DNA of 64,000 nt, from assembly GCF_030063135.1 (NCBI RefSeq), contig NZ_JASISO010000002.1:264866-328865 (forward strand), given 5' to 3'. The position numbers were made by a program, and so were the translations under genes. Position 1 is the stretch's first letter; the number at the start of each line of letters is the position of its first letter. Positions 34,326 to 44,746 of the stretch are shown piece after piece. Source of the stretch: Streptomyces sp. G-G2 (GTDB lineage: Bacteria; Actinomycetota; Actinomycetes; Streptomycetales; Streptomycetaceae). Below the pieces are notes generated by a model. The model made no database searches, had not been told where the DNA came from, and worked only from the letters and a program-made list of their open reading frames with translations.

Positions 34326-36911
34326 TTACGCCGAGGCGTCCGCCGCCTGCGCGCGCAGGGCGCGTTCCACGCCCGCGCGGGACTCCGAGACCAGTCGGCG
34401 CAGGGCCGCGTTCGGCTCGGCCTGCGCCAGCCACGCGTCGGTCGCGTCCAGGGTCCGCCGCGAGACGAGGAGCGCCGGGTACAGGCCCACCGCGATCTGC
34501 TGCGCGATCTCGTGGCTGCGGGAGTCCCACACGCCCTTGACCGCCGCGAAGTACTTCTCGGCGTACGGCGCCAGCAGCTCGCGCTGATCGGTCTGCACGA
34601 AGCCGCCGATCACGGCCTCCTGCACCGCGTTCGGCAGGTCGCCGGACTCCACGACGGAGGCCCAGGCCTCGGCCTTCGCCTCGGCGGTCGGCCGGGACGC
34701 GCGCGCGGTCGCCGCGTGGCGCTCGCCCGCCGCCGTCTTGTCCCGCTCCAGCTCCGCCGCGATCGCCGCCTCGCCGAGGACGCCGGTGGCGACCAGACGG
34801 CCCAGGAACGACCAGCGCAGCTCGGTGTCGACGGTCAGGCCCTCGATCTCGGCCAAGCCGTCCAGCAGCGCCGACAGGAAGGTCAGCTGGCCCTCGGTGC
34901 GGGCCGTCGCCGCGAAGGCGCGGGCCCAGGCGAGCTGGTGGTCGCTGCCCGGCGCGGCCGCGCGCAGGTGCTGCAGCGCCGCCGCGGTCCAGATCTCCAG
35001 ACCGGTGTCGCGCCAGACCGGGTCGGCGTACAGGTCGATGGCCAGCTTGACCTGGCGCTGCAGGGACTGCACCACACCGATGTCCGACTCCTTGCCGATG
35101 CCCGACAGGACGAGGGAGAGGTAGTCGCGGGTGGCGAGTTCGCCGTCGCGGGTCATGTCCCAGGCCGCGGACCAGCACAGCGCGCGCGGCAGCGAGGCCT
35201 CGAAGTCGCCGAGGTGCGCGGTGACCTTGGCGAGCGAGTGCTCGTCGAGGCGGACCTTGGCATAGGAGAGGTCGTCGTCGTTGAGCAGGACGACGTCGGG
35301 ACGCCGCTGCCCCACCAGTTCGGGGACCTCCGTCAGCTCGGCGGCGGCCACGTCCAGCTCCACGCGCCGCTCGCGCAGCAGCCGTCCGCTGGCCTGGTCG
35401 ATCGAGTAGAAGCCGACCGCGATCCGGTGCGGGCGCAGGACCGGCTCGCCCTGGGCGCCCGCGGGCAGCGCCGGAGCCTCCTGGCGGACCGCGAAGGCGG
35501 TGATGACCCCGTCCTCGTCCGTCTCGATGTGCGGACGCAGGATGTTGATGCCCGCCGTCTCCAGCCACGCCTTCGACCAGGCGGTCAGGTCGCGGCCGGA
35601 GGTGTCCTCCAGGGCGCCCAGCAGGTCGGACAGGCGCGTGTTGCCGAAGGCGTGCGCCTTGAAGTACGCCTGCACGCCCTTGAAGAACTCATCCATGCCG
35701 ACATAGGCGACGAGCTGCTTGAGGACCGAGGCGCCCTTGGCGTAGGTGATCCCGTCGAAGTTGACGAGTACGTCGTCCAGGTCACGGATGTCGGCCATGA
35801 TCGGGTGCGTCGAAGGCAGCTGGTCCTGCCGGTACGCCCAGGTCTTCATGGAGTTCGCGAAGGACGTCCACGCGTGCGGCCACTTCGAGTCCTCGGCGTA
35901 GGCCTGGCAGGCGATCGAGGTGTAGGTCGCGAACGACTCGTTCAGCCACAGGTCGTTCCACCACTCCATGGTGACCAGGTCGCCGAACCACATGTGCGCC
36001 AGCTCGTGCAGGATCGTCTCGGCGCGCAGCTCGTACGCCGCGTCCGTCACCTTCGAGCGGAAGACGTACTGGTCGCGGATGGTGACCGCGCCCGCGTTCT
36101 CCATCGCGCCCGCGTTGAACTCCGGCACGAAGAGCTGGTCGTACTTCGCGAAGGGGTAGTCGTAGGCGAACTTCTCCTGGAACCAGGTGAAGCCCTGCCG
36201 GGTGACGTCGAAGATCGCTTCCGCGTCGAGGAACTCGGCGAGCGAGGGGCGGCAGTAGATGCCGAGCGGGACGGACTGGCCGTCGGCGCCCTCGTACGAG
36301 CTGTGGACCGAGTGGTACGGACCGGCGATGAGCGCGGTGATGTACGTGGAGATCCGCGGGGTGGGCTCGAAGCGCCAGACGTTGTCCTTGACGTCCTCGA
36401 CCGCCGGGGTCGGCGAGTTCGAGATCACGGTCCAGCCCTCGGGGGCGGTCACGGTGAACCGGAACGTCGCCTTCAGGTCGGGCTGCTCGAAGCTCGCGAA
36501 CACGCGGCGGGCGTCCGGCACCTCGAACTGGGTGTACAGGTACGCCTGCTCGTCGACCGGGTCGACGAAGCGGTGCAGACCCTCACCGGTGTTGGTGTAG
36601 GCGCATTCGGCGACGACCCGCAGCTCGTTCGCCCCGGCCGCCAGCCCGGTCAGCGCGATCCGGGAATCCTGGAAGACGGATGCTGCGTCCAGCGCCACGC
36701 CGTTCAGTACGACCTCGTGCACAGCGGGCGCGACCAGGTCGATGAAGGTCTCCGCGCCCGCCTCCGACGCCTCGAAGCGCACGGTGGTCGCGGACCGGAA
36801 GGTCCCCCCCTCCTGCGCTCCGCTCAGGTCGAGATCGATCTCGTACGCGTCGACGGTCAGCAGCTTCGCGCGCTGCTGCGCCTCTTCACGGGTCAGATTC
36901 GTGCCAGGCAC
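34326..36911 (-). CDS. pepN: Aminopeptidase N (M1 family zinc metallopeptidase)
   Basis: 861 residues. The GTG at 36911 follows AAGGAG with 7-bp spacing and gives the standard PGTNLTREEA start. Zinc site HELAH (His302, His306) with downstream ligand Glu325 in WLNESFA, and the exopeptidase signature GAMEN about 35 residues before it. No signal peptide, so a cytoplasmic enzyme that removes N-terminal residues from peptides. C-terminal helical domain present (ERAP1-like). Monocistronic. A second paralogue lies at 46912-49467. Confidence 0.93.
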   Translation of the reverse strand: MPGTNLTREEAQQRAKLLTVDAYEIDLDLSGAQEGGTFRSATTVRFEASEAGAETFIDLVAPAVHEVVLNGVALDAASVFQDSRIALTGLAAGANELRVVAECAYTNTGEGLHRFVDPVDEQAYLYTQFEVPDARRVFASFEQPDLKATFRFTVTAPEGWTVISNSPTPAVEDVKDNVWRFEPTPRISTYITALIAGPYHSVHSSYEGADGQSVPLGIYCRPSLAEFLDAEAIFDVTRQGFTWFQEKFAYDYPFAKYDQLFVPEFNAGAMENAGAVTIRDQYVFRSKVTDAAYELRAETILHELAHMWFGDLVTMEWWNDLWLNESFATYTSIACQAYAEDSKWPHAWTSFANSMKTWAYRQDQLPSTHPIMADIRDLDDVLVNFDGITYAKGASVLKQLVAYVGMDEFFKGVQAYFKAHAFGNTRLSDLLGALEDTSGRDLTAWSKAWLETAGINILRPHIETDEDGVITAFAVRQEAPALPAGAQGEPVLRPHRIAVGFYSIDQASGRLLRERRVELDVAAAELTEVPELVGQRRPDVVLLNDDDLSYAKVRLDEHSLAKVTAHLGDFEASLPRALCWSAAWDMTRDGELATRDYLSLVLSGIGKESDIGVVQSLQRQVKLAIDLYADPVWRDTGLEIWTAAALQHLRAAAPGSDHQLAWARAFAATARTEGQLTFLSALLDGLAEIEGLTVDTELRWSFLGRLVATGVLGEAAIAAELERDKTAAGERHAATARASRPTAEAKAEAWASVVESGDLPNAVQEAVIGGFVQTDQRELLAPYAEKYFAAVKGVWDSRSHEIAQQIAVGLYPALLVSRRTLDATDAWLAQAEPNAALRRLVSESRAGVERALRAQAADASA

Positions 36912-37049
36912 GCGGCATCTCCTTCGATGGTGACGTTGCCGGACCATCCTTCCATGCGATCCGACAGGGTGCCTTGGACTAATCCACGGGCGAACGCGAT
37001 GTCCGATTTCCGCCAGCTCGTGGGGCTCCGGGCGGCCATCCTGGTGCCC

Positions 37050-37547
37050 ATGACCACCATGGATGCCGTCCCGCTCGGGGCGGGAACACTCGCCGAACTG
37101 CTGCTGCGCGACGACGCCGGTCGGCCCGGCCTGCCGTACGAGGACTCCGAGGGCGGCGCCCCGCTGCGCTGCTGCCTGCGCCGCAGCCGCCCCGGCGAGC
37201 GGATCGCGCTCGTCTCCTACGCACCGCTGCGCCGCTGGGCGGCCGCGACCGGGGCGGATCCGGGGGCCTACGACGAGCAGGGCCCGGTCTTCGTCCACGC
37301 CGCCGGCTGCGCGGGCCCGGCCCCGGGCGGCGGCCAGGCCTTCGCCCAGCCCGGCGCGCTGCGGACCGTACGGCGGTACAGCGCGGCCGGGCACATCCTC
37401 GGCGGGCGCGTCCTCGCGCTGGAGGAGGACGCCGGGGCGCAGCTGGAGCGGGCCGTCGCGGAGGCGTTCACCGACCCGGGGGCCGCTCTCGTCCACGTCC
37501 GGGCGGCGGAGTTCGGCTGCTTCCTCTACGAGGTGCGGCGGCCCTGA
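37050..37547 (+). CDS. DUF1203-domain protein
   Basis: About 165 residues from the ATG at 37050; an in-frame ATG at 36999 would add 17 residues. The core is DUF1203: PLRCCLRRSRPGERIALVSY (about 43-62), then a GPVFVHAAGC segment and a C-terminal EFGCFLYEVRR. The adjacent cysteines 45-46 and later Cys suggest metal binding, but the function of the family is not known. It diverges from pepN and converges on asd, with no clear ribosome-binding site at either start. Confidence 0.72.
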   Translation: MTTMDAVPLGAGTLAELLLRDDAGRPGLPYEDSEGGAPLRCCLRRSRPGERIALVSYAPLRRWAAATGADPGAYDEQGPVFVHAAGCAGPAPGGGQAFAQPGALRTVRRYSAAGHILGGRVLALEEDAGAQLERAVAEAFTDPGAALVHVRAAEFGCFLYEVRRP

Positions 37548-37593
37548 GGGGCCCGACCGGCCGGGGAGCCGGCGCGGGCGGGCCCGGCGGGGT

Positions 37594-38862
<1,269 letters not shown>

Positions 38863-38886
38863 TCACCCCTCCCGGGAGGAACCCCC

Positions 38887-39838
38887 GTGCGCGCCCACCG
38901 CCACCGCCGCCGGTCCATACCGGCGCTCGCCGCCCTCGAGGCCGCCGCCGTCGCCGCGCCGCTCCTGCTGGCCGCCGGTGCGCGGCGGGTTCTCCTCGTC
39001 GGCCGAGGGCGTCATCCCCAGCGCGGGCATCACCCTGGCCGACGGCGAGGCCCTGACCGCGGCCGCCGCCGAGGTGTCGGTGTGCCTGGACCTCGACCAG
39101 GAGCACGTGAAGAAGGCCACGCGCAACGTGATCGCCGAGACCCGCGACGGCTGCGCGGACCGGGTGGTCGCGGTCGGCGCCCACCTGGACTCGGTCCCCG
39201 AGGGCCCCGGCATCAACGACAACGGCTCGGGCTCGGCCGTCTCCTGGAGGTCGTCCTCAAGCTCGCGGACGAGGGCGCCAACAAGAAGGGCAAGGGGCCC
39301 GCCAAACAAGGTCCGCTTCGCCTGGTGGTCGGCGCAGGAGCTGGGCCTGCTCGGTTCCGAGCACTATGTCGCGCAGCTGTCCGAGAAGCAGAAGAAGGAC
39401 ATCGCGCTCTACCTGAACTTCGACATGATCGCCTCGCCGAACCCGGTCCAGTTGGTCTACGACGGCGATGACTCGGACACGGCGGGCGCGGGCGCGGGCC
39501 CGGCCGGATCCGCGCGGATCGAGGCCCTGATCAACGGCTTCCTCGACAAGAAGCACCAGCCGCACGAGGGCAGCGACTTCGACGGCCGCTCCGACTACGG
39601 CCCGTTCATCGCGAACGGCATCCCGGCGGGCGGCACCTTCACCGGGGCCGAGGGCGTCAAGACCGCCGAACAGGCCCAGCGGTACGGGGGGACGGCGGGG
39701 GCTCCGTACGACCCCAACTACCACGCGGCCGGTGACACCCTGAAGAACCTGGACCTCAAGGCCTTCGACATCAACCTCGACGTCATCGCGCACGCGGTGG
39801 GCACCTACGCCCAGGACCTGCGCTCGATCGGCGGGTAG
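38887..39838 (+). pseudogene. Decayed M28-family secreted aminopeptidase
   Basis: Remains of a Streptomyces aminopeptidase (SGAP-like). A GTG at 38887 after GGGAGG begins a normal Tat/Sec signal (VRAHRHRRRSIPALAAL) in one frame, but near 38990 homology jumps to another frame at SAEGVIPSAGITLADGEAL, skipping the prodomain, most of the N-terminal catalytic region and part of the PA domain. At 39239-39241 one base is missing and at 39304 one A is extra, so the 20 residues LLEVVLKLADEGANKKGKGP are read out of frame. All zinc ligands remain (AHLDSV, INDNGSG, NFDMI, NYHAAGD, and the Glu of AQEL), but the general base Glu of the AEEL motif is Gln. The frameshifts could be sequencing errors; the deletion and Gln argue for true decay. 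Confidence 0.75.
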
Positions 39839-39850
39839 TCACGGACCGCG

Positions 39851-39904
39851 GGGCACGGAGGGAAACGGGGGACGGGAGAAACGGGGGACGGGGGGAAACG
39901 GGGG
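39851..39904. repeat. G-rich tandem repeat
   Basis: Three imperfect copies of an 18-20 bp unit (GGGAAACGGGGGAC-like) follow the M28 pseudogene stop and run into the terminator hairpin. All C is almost absent on the plus strand in this stretch, giving runs of 4-6 G that could form quadruplex structures. Confidence 0.6.
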
Positions 39905-39935
39905 AGGGGCGGTGCTCGACGAGCACCGCCCCTCC
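39903..39935. terminator. Terminator between M28 remnant and subtilase gene
   Basis: Fifteen-bp perfect arms GGAGGGGCGGTGCTC (39903-39917) and GAGCACCGCCCCTCC (39921-39935) around the 3-base loop GAC. It serves the convergent subtilase gene that ends at 39960. Confidence 0.9.
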
Positions 39936-39959
39936 GTCATGCCGTGATCGGGTCAGCCG

Positions 39960-42900
39960 CTACGGCAGGACCTTCTCGATCTGCACGCTGCCGGTGCCCG
40001 CGGCGGTGCCGCGGCCGTTGAGCAGCTGGACCTGGCCGAAGAACTGACGGCCCTCGGGGGCCGCGCTGTTGACCAGGACGTTCGCCGAGACGTTCGCCGA
40101 AGCGCCGTTGGCGAGGTTCACCTTGGCGGCCTCGTCGACCTGGACGGAGCCCAGACCGGCCGAGAAGTACACGTCGCGGTAGTCGTAGGTGGTGGAGCCG
40201 GACGGCACCGAGTAGCCGGTGACGATGACGGTGTAGGTGCCCGCGGCCGGGTTGGCCAGGCTCACCGCCTCCTCGGAGTCGCCGTCGGCGGAGGAGGCGA
40301 CCTTGACACCGTTGAGCTGGACTTCGAGGTCCAGGTCGGCGGCGGCGTCGGAGACGTTGCCGATGGCGATGTCCAGGCGCGAGACGCCCTCACCGATGGT
40401 GACGGTCGAGGTCTGGACCTCACCGGCCGCGATGGTCGGCTTGGCGACCTTCGCGGAACCGAGCGGGCCGCCCTGGAGCTTGCCGCCGGTGATGGCCGCA
40501 CCGTCGTTCTTGATGGTCCACTGGACCGGCGCCGGGGTGCCCAGCTTGACCTCGGGGAGCACCTTGACCGCCGGGTCGAAGCCCGCGCCCAGGACGCTGA
40601 CGTCCAGCTTGTACGGGTTGTCGAGCAGCGGCGACGTACGGCGCGCCTCGACCTCGATCTCCCAGACGCCGGGCGTCGGGTTGGCGTACGAACGCAGGTC
40701 GGGGCGGCAGGTGTTGGCCGGGTTGTAGTAGTTCGGGTAGCACATGGTGGTCGCGCTGTCCTCGACGCCCACACCGTACGGGTGGATCGAGATGAAGCGC
40801 GTCTGGCTGCCCGCCGCGAGACCGCCGAGGGCGACCTCGAGGGTCTTCGCGCCCTGCGGCACGGTGACGAAGTACGACTTGGTGCTGTTGCGCTGCACCG
40901 AGGAGGTGTCCGAGAGACCGAAGGACGGCTTCGCCAGCGGGGTCGAGGCGACGACGGTCGTCATGATCTGCTTGTCGATGCCCTCGGTGGTGGCGTCGTC
41001 CAGCTGCAGGATGCCGCTGTGCGCGCCCGCCGTCTTCGGGTTGGCCTCGACCTTGATGGTGACGGGCTTGTTCAGCGGCAGGGTGACGTAGTCGTAGCCG
41101 CCGACCACCTTGAAGGTGCCGTCGTTGTTGCGCCAGGTCAGGTCGTGACGGGTGCCGTACTTGACGCCCGTGGTGCGGGTGACGACGACGTCGTAGACCT
41201 TCTTCTGGCCGACCTTGAGGCCGCCTTCGCGGTCGTACAGGCCGGTGCCGAAGCCCGGGGTCTTCAGGAACTGGTCGATCGCGGTGTCGACCGGGGCCTT
41301 GACCGCGAAGTCGTCGGCCTTCGGGCCGCGCTGGATGGACTCCCAGGCGCCACCGATGTTGATCAGACCGGCGCCCTGCTCGTGCGCGGAGGCACCGTCG
41401 ATCTTCTTGGCGGTGCTGGTGAGCGCGATGCGCAGGCTCGCCGGGGTCAGCGCGATGTGCTGCTGTTTGGCGGCCGAGATCAGCAGGGCGCTGGCGCCCG
41501 TCGCCTGCGGCGAGGACATCGAGGTGCCCTGGAGCATCGAGTAACCGGCGGGCAGGGTGTAGCCCGCCTCCTTCACCGGGGAACCGGGCAGCCAGGTCTG
41601 CGTGGTGTTGATGGCCGCGCCGGGGGCGGTGATGGTGGGCGTCAGGCCGCCGTCCTCACGCGGACCGCGCGAGGAGAACGGGAAGAGCGCGTACTTCTTG
41701 GTCACGCCGGAGCCGTAGTTGGCGGCCCAGGTCTCCTTGGAGACCGCGGCGCCCACGCTGACGACCTTGTCGGCGAGACCGGGGTCACCGATGGTGTTGA
41801 CGCCCGGGCCCTCGTTGCCCGCCGAGATGACGAGCTGGACGCCGTAGGTGTCGATCAGGCGGCCGTACAGCTCCGAACGCGCGTTGTTGCCGTCGTTCAG
41901 GGCCGGGAGACCACCGATGGACATGTTGACGATGTCCACGTGGCGGTTGACGACGAGGTCGATCATGCCCTCGGTCAGGGCGATGTTGGTGCAGCCGCCG
42001 GACCAGGAGCAGGCGCGCGAGGAGACGATCTTCGCGCCGGGGGCCTCACCGTTCATCTTGCCGCCGAACAGGCTGTTCGCCGCGGTGATGCCCGCGACGT
42101 GGGTGCCGTGCTCGGACTCGATGATGCCGATGTTGACGAAGTCGGCCTTCTTGCCGACCCAGTCCCCGCCGTACGGGTCCATCGGGACGTCCTTGCGGAT
42201 CTCGATGGTGAACGGGATCCGCTCGGCGACGTCGGTCGCAGGGTTGTCGGTGCCGAAGTAGCCGATCTGGTAGCCGTCCTTGTACGGCTTCATCGGCTCG
42301 TTGTTGGTGAAGTCGCCGTCCTGGTCGGTGTCGACGCGGACGGTGCCGGCCACCGCGTCGTACAGCATGCCGAACCGGTCGGTGGTGTCGCCGTCGCGGT
42401 TGACGTCACCCTTCGCGTCGCCGGTCGCGGTGATCGACTCGCTGAAACGGCTCCACTGGTACGAACCCTCGGGGGCCTTCCAGCTCTGGCCGCCCGCGGT
42501 GAAGGAACCGCCCGTGGCGGTGACCGGGGTGATCTGCGGACGCCAGGTCGCGTCGTTGTCCGCGATCGGGTCGGTCGCGGTGACCCAGTCGACGATCTTG
42601 CGCTCGCCGGTGGTGGTCTTCTGGAGCGCCGGGTGGCCGAGGTCGACGCCGGAGTCCAGGATGCCGATGGTGACCCCGCGGCCGTCGGCCTGCGGGTTCT
42701 GCTTCACGAAGTCGACCGCGCCCGTCTCGAAGGACGGGTTGTACGGGTTCTTCGCGGGGGTGTTCTTGTCGGGCCCCGGGTAGGTCTCGGCGGCCGTCTT
42801 CTTGGCGGCCGCGTTCTCCTGCTTGGCGTCGGGACGCGGGTCCGGCAGCGCGATCTCGTGGCGCAGGTCGATCCCGTGCACGGCCGACAGCTTGGCGGCG

Positions 42901-43283
42901 GCCTTGAGGGCCGCGTCCGCCTTGTCGGTCGGCAGGGTGGCGCGCACGTAGCCGAGCTTGTCGTACGTCTGGCCCACCGAGGCGCCCTGTACGGCGTCCA
43001 GCTGCTGGGCCACCTGCTTGGTCTCGCCGGGGGCGGTCGCCACCATCACGGTGACGGTCTTCTCGCCCTTGGCCTGCGCCTGCTGGAGCAGTTCTGCGTC
43101 CGCGGAACCGAGCTTCTGGTCGGCGGACTTGACCGCGGCGGAAGCAGCCGGGTCAACGGTGCCGCCCGCTGCGAACACGGGCACTGCGCCGGTGGCCGCG
43201 AGGGCGGCCACCAGGCCCGCCGCGGCAGCGACGCGTGCGACGCGCCGCGTGCCGGATATGGGACCGGGGGATTCGAGGGTCAT
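39960..43283 (-). CDS. Secreted S8-family serine protease (subtilase)
   Basis: About 1107 residues. The second of two ATGs (43283) is favoured by an AGGG 6 bp upstream. A signal peptide (residues 1-39, ending VFAAG) and an I9-like inhibitor prodomain (about 75-140) precede the protease domain. Catalytic triad: Asp210 in GILDSGVD, His392 in SEHGTHVAG, Ser588 in GTSMSSP. Insertions within the catalytic domain and a 500-residue beta-rich C terminus, including a pre-peptidase-type domain, account for its size. The product is extracellular, without cell-wall anchor. Monocistronic, with a terminator downstream. Confidence 0.93.
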   Translation of the reverse strand: MTLESPGPISGTRRVARVAAAAGLVAALAATGAVPVFAAGGTVDPAASAAVKSADQKLGSADAELLQQAQAKGEKTVTVMVATAPGETKQVAQQLDAVQGASVGQTYDKLGYVRATLPTDKADAALKAAAKLSAVHGIDLRHEIALPDPRPDAKQENAAAKKTAAETYPGPDKNTPAKNPYNPSFETGAVDFVKQNPQADGRGVTIGILDSGVDLGHPALQKTTTGERKIVDWVTATDPIADNDATWRPQITPVTATGGSFTAGGQSWKAPEGSYQWSRFSESITATGDAKGDVNRDGDTTDRFGMLYDAVAGTVRVDTDQDGDFTNNEPMKPYKDGYQIGYFGTDNPATDVAERIPFTIEIRKDVPMDPYGGDWVGKKADFVNIGIIESEHGTHVAGITAANSLFGGKMNGEAPGAKIVSSRACSWSGGCTNIALTEGMIDLVVNRHVDIVNMSIGGLPALNDGNNARSELYGRLIDTYGVQLVISAGNEGPGVNTIGDPGLADKVVSVGAAVSKETWAANYGSGVTKKYALFPFSSRGPREDGGLTPTITAPGAAINTTQTWLPGSPVKEAGYTLPAGYSMLQGTSMSSPQATGASALLISAAKQQHIALTPASLRIALTSTAKKIDGASAHEQGAGLINIGGAWESIQRGPKADDFAVKAPVDTAIDQFLKTPGFGTGLYDREGGLKVGQKKVYDVVVTRTTGVKYGTRHDLTWRNNDGTFKVVGGYDYVTLPLNKPVTIKVEANPKTAGAHSGILQLDDATTEGIDKQIMTTVVASTPLAKPSFGLSDTSSVQRNSTKSYFVTVPQGAKTLEVALGGLAAGSQTRFISIHPYGVGVEDSATTMCYPNYYNPANTCRPDLRSYANPTPGVWEIEVEARRTSPLLDNPYKLDVSVLGAGFDPAVKVLPEVKLGTPAPVQWTIKNDGAAITGGKLQGGPLGSAKVAKPTIAAGEVQTSTVTIGEGVSRLDIAIGNVSDAAADLDLEVQLNGVKVASSADGDSEEAVSLANPAAGTYTVIVTGYSVPSGSTTYDYRDVYFSAGLGSVQVDEAAKVNLANGASANVSANVLVNSAAPEGRQFFGQVQLLNGRGTAAGTGSVQIEKVLP

Positions 43284-43491
43284 CAGCATCCCTGGATAAG
43301 TGAAAGGAACAGTCCGGATTTCGGTGCCGGATGACCGGTCAGCTTGGCGTAAGTGACAGCTGTTTGGGGAGAGTTGTCATTGACCGTGACCTGTCATGGC
43401 GGATTCTCGCCATCGCGCGGTATGCGCCATCAGGAACCCATCCGGGCAGACCGGTGCGAACCGGGGGTGCCGAAGAGGAGATTTGTAGACT

Positions 43492-43510
43492 CGCTGACCA
43501 CGCGTCAGCG
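43492..43510. promoter_or_regulatory. Palindrome in the gap between CGNR and subtilase genes
   Basis: CGCTGAC-CACGC-GTCAGCG, perfect 7-bp arms. It is 48 bp past the CGNR-gene stop and 209 bp before the subtilase start, both on the minus strand, so it may be a terminator for the first or an operator of the second. The rest of the 268-bp gap (43290-43557) shows TGACA/TGTCA elements near 43353-43403 but no clear promoter. Confidence 0.4.
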
Positions 43511-43557
43511 CACGGGTGCGCCGCGGCCGGGGTCCGGGTGTGACAGTTTTCGCGCTC

Positions 43558-44124
43558 CTAGCGCTCGCGCGTGCGCGCGTAATGACGGGAAGCCTTCGCC
43601 CGGTTCCCGCAGGCGGTCATCGAGCACCAGCGCCGGGTGCCGTTGCGCGACACGTCGTAGAAACGCAGTACGCAGGTCTCCGAGGCGCACGAGCGGATCC
43701 GGTCGGGGGCGGCGCCCAGCAGGTCGAGGTAGTCGCGGGCGGCGGTCCAGGCGGGGCCCCAGGCGGGGTCGGCGAACTCCGCCCGCTCGCCCGGGCCCTC
43801 GGCCGTGAGCGTGGCCCGGATCCGGCCGTTTTCGAGCACCGCGTCGACCAGGGCGCGCGCTCCCTCGTCGGCCGGGTCGGCGACCGTGCGGGCGAGTGCC
43901 TCGCGTGCGGTCAGCAGGTGGATCAGGGTCGGCGCGTCCGCCCGGAAGCGCTGGTCGAGCCCGGTGGAGCGCAGCCAGAGGGCGACGCCTTCGATCCGGG
44001 TCAGCCCGGCCGCCCCGGCCCCGGCGAAGAGGTCGGTGAGGACGCCGTCCTGCATCCAGCGGGTGTTCAGCAGGTCCAGGGCGATCGGTTCCCCGGTCAG
44101 CGGCCGCGGGTCCGTCGTCGTCAT
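43558..44124 (-). CDS. CGNR zinc-finger (ABATE-domain) regulator
   Basis: 188 residues. The C-terminal ~45 residues form the CGNR zinc finger: CASETCVLRFYD, then RRWCSMTACGNRAKASRHY (fragment ends near residue 183), with the four zinc cysteines. The N-terminal helical ABATE domain is thought to sense a ligand. These proteins act as transcription factors beside small-molecule enzyme genes; this one diverges from VOC and PPOX-fold genes over a clear operator/promoter region. Confidence 0.87.
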   Translation of the reverse strand: MTTTDPRPLTGEPIALDLLNTRWMQDGVLTDLFAGAGAAGLTRIEGVALWLRSTGLDQRFRADAPTLIHLLTAREALARTVADPADEGARALVDAVLENGRIRATLTAEGPGERAEFADPAWGPAWTAARDYLDLLGAAPDRIRSCASETCVLRFYDVSRNGTRRWCSMTACGNRAKASRHYARTRER

Positions 44125-44180
44125 GCCTGCTCCTGTGGGCCTCTCGATGCCTTGCTAACCCCTCAAGACTACGTGACCGG

Positions 44181-44226
44181 TTGACGTGGAAGAATCTAAC
44201 CTCTAACGTTGTTTTAGAAGGTTAGA
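44181..44226 (+). promoter_or_regulatory. Promoter with overlapping inverted-repeat operator
   Basis: TTGACG (44181-44186) and TAACGT (44204-44209) are spaced by 17 bp, a near-consensus sigma-HrdB-type promoter for the VOC gene. Arms TCTAACCT (44195-44202) and AGGTTAGA (44219-44226) form a perfect 8-bp inverted repeat that extends with CTAA/TTAG and covers the -10 and start region. A repressor bound here would block transcription; the adjacent CGNR protein is the natural candidate. Confidence 0.7.
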
Positions 44227-44256
44227 CAGGATGGATCGCCACGGAAAGGGCCAGTC

Positions 44257-44715
44257 ATGACGACTGTCACCAGCACACTGCGCACCGGCCACATCGGCCT
44301 GAACGTCACCGACCTCGGCCGCTCGCTCGGGTTCTACCGGGACGCCCTCGGCTACGAGCTGCTGGGCGAGGGCGCGGAAGCGGACCGCCGCTTCGCCTTC
44401 CTCGGCCAGGACGGCGTACTCGCCCTCACGCTCTGGGAACAGGCGGACGGGCCCTTCGCCCCCGCCTCCGCCGGACTGCACCACCTGGCCCTGTCGGCGG
44501 GCACGATCGAGGAGGTCCGGGCCTACGAGGAGCGGCTGCGCGCGCTGGGCGTCGACTTCGCCCACGAGGGGATCGTCGCCCACCGCGAGGGCGCGGCCTC
44601 CGGTGGGATCTTCTTCCACGACCCCGACGGCACCCGGCTGGAGATCTCCGTCCCGACCGGCGCCGAGGGCGCTCCGGCGCCCAGCGGTACCGCCCCGACC
44701 TGCGGTTTCTTCTAG
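44257..44715 (+). CDS. VOC-family (glyoxalase/dioxygenase fold) protein
   Basis: 152 residues, ATG after GGAAAGGG. It begins GHIGLNVTDLGRSLGFYRDALGYELLG, a textbook VOC first module (residues 9-35), with later LHHLALSAG and FFHDPDGTRLEIS containing His and Glu that may bind metal. VOC proteins include glyoxalases, dioxygenases and antibiotic-binding proteins; the substrate is open. Its last bases (CGGTTTCTTCTAG, including the stop) are repeated 17 bp downstream. The PPOX gene follows 31 bp later. Confidence 0.85.
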   Translation: MTTVTSTLRTGHIGLNVTDLGRSLGFYRDALGYELLGEGAEADRRFAFLGQDGVLALTLWEQADGPFAPASAGLHHLALSAGTIEEVRAYEERLRALGVDFAHEGIVAHREGAASGGIFFHDPDGTRLEISVPTGAEGAPAPSGTAPTCGFF

Positions 44716-44732
44716 TCCTCGGTTTCTTCTAG
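44703..44732. repeat. Tandem duplication across the VOC stop codon
   Basis: CGGTTTCTTCTAG is at 44703-44715 and again at 44720-44732 (17-bp period). Both copies end in the same in-frame TAG, so the protein is unaffected. The second copy lies just before the ribosome-binding site of the next gene. Confidence 0.85.
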
Positions 44733-44746
44733 GAAGGGAGGCCGCC

